DNA from: Gloeopeniophorella convolvens
Lineage: Eukaryota; Basidiomycota; Agaricomycetes; Russulales
NCBI GenBank assembly: GCA_022496205.1
Contig: WTXD01000105.1
Span: 1 to 57,790, forward strand
Direction: 5' to 3'
DNA: 57,790 nucleotides
The notes under the pieces are model-generated. The model was given only the letters and a program-made list of their open reading frames with translations, did not search any database and was not told where the DNA came from. The first letter of the stretch is position 1. The number at the start of each line of letters is the position of its first letter. The position numbers and the translations under genes were made by a program. Below are positions 57,567-57,790 of this stretch, piece by piece.

Positions 57567-57790
57567 CTCATTAATGCCAGCAGCATCAGGGATTTCTACA
57601 TCCAAGTCTGAACCCCAATCAAGGGGTTCATCGTCATCAGGAGGAGGAGGTGAAGCTGTCTTGCTGCGCTTTGCAGGTGGCGGCGAATCTTCTTCCTCCA
57701 AGTCTTCAACTGTGACTTTGGACGATGTAGCATATCCTCCTAGACGCGCTTCAAGCGGCTTGAGGTTGCGGGCAGACTTGGCGACGTCAA
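57543..57790 (-). CDS. Copia gag-like frame, C-terminal end
   Basis: Open from the window edge to a TAG at 57543-57545 (DVAKSARNLKPLEARLGGYA ... DAAGINEDDDLKIR). Acidic and proline-rich, as in Copia gag linkers. The pol frame lies one base away and overlaps it by about 20 nt. Translation would need a frameshift here, or one base is missing. Confidence 0.7.
   Translation of the reverse strand, partial: DVAKSARNLKPLEARLGGYATSSKVTVEDLEEEDSPPPAKRSKTASPPPPDDDEPLDWGSDLDVEIPDAAGINEDDDLKIR

Larger units (their letters stand above)
53357..57790 (-). mobile_element. Ty1/Copia LTR retrotransposon, 5' part beyond window
   Basis: Reads on the minus strand. Includes a complete downstream LTR (53357-53812), a polypurine tract, a long intact pol frame (protease, integrase, reverse transcriptase, RNase H), and the C-terminal end of a gag-like frame at the window edge. 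The upstream LTR is not in the window. It is inserted just after exon 1 of the tyrosinase-like gene, and the 5 bp left flank is CCATG (53352-53356). The unbroken 1,180-codon pol frame suggests a young copy. Confidence 0.95.

Overview
The window is genomic DNA of a filamentous basidiomycete, most likely an Agaricomycete and possibly Polyporales. Genes are split by many 45-70 bp GT-AG introns. Several families expanded in mushroom-forming fungi are present (DUF6535 membrane proteins, F-box-like proteins, divergent kinase-like proteins, sedolisins). Housekeeping genes read as fungal orthologues, and both transposable elements are eukaryotic types. No prokaryotic features, CRISPR arrays or convincing tRNA/rRNA genes were seen.

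Layout. 1-23 kb is accessory sequence: a kinase-like gene entering from the left, an unrecognised acidic protein, a ~1,370-residue beta-rich/coiled-coil protein, a decayed DUF6535 gene, a monoglyceride-lipase-like gene, a tandem pair of sedolisin (S53) proteases of which the first is a pseudogene, and a Hep59/C9orf78/Tls1-like gene. Conserved coding frames in this part are repeatedly broken by apparent single-base deletions. Such breaks were not found in genes to the right, apart from one in the Copia element at the window edge. 23.5-33.3 kb holds a divergent housekeeping pair, dynein light intermediate chain (-) and TIP41 (+). Their ~157 bp intergenic promoter is split by a 6.6 kb DNA transposon with 37 bp inverted repeats and an 8 bp target duplication. 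Its single gene encodes an N-terminal Ulp1-type protease fused to a DDE-type transposase. 34-43 kb carries an F-box-like gene, a second kinase-like gene, an intact DUF6535 gene, RRS1 and TFIIB.

46-53.4 kb is the most interesting region. It looks like a ribosomally made peptide (RiPP) cluster of the dikaritin/ustiloxin type. It contains a secreted precursor with nine 17-residue repeats cut by Kex2 (KR/RR) sites, a UstYa-like (DUF3328) membrane oxidase with both HxxHC motifs, a membrane-anchored N2227/carnosine-N-methyltransferase-like enzyme, an unknown 184-residue protein, and the first exon of a probable secreted tyrosinase. This set parallels precursor, UstYa, methyltransferase and tyrosinase of known ascomycete clusters, but the core peptide (PHEYSSGQ-type) is unfamiliar and contains His as well as Tyr. 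The tyrosinase-like gene is interrupted just after exon 1 by a Ty1/Copia retrotransposon (53,357 to the window edge), so the rest of the gene, and perhaps of the cluster, should lie to the right of the window.
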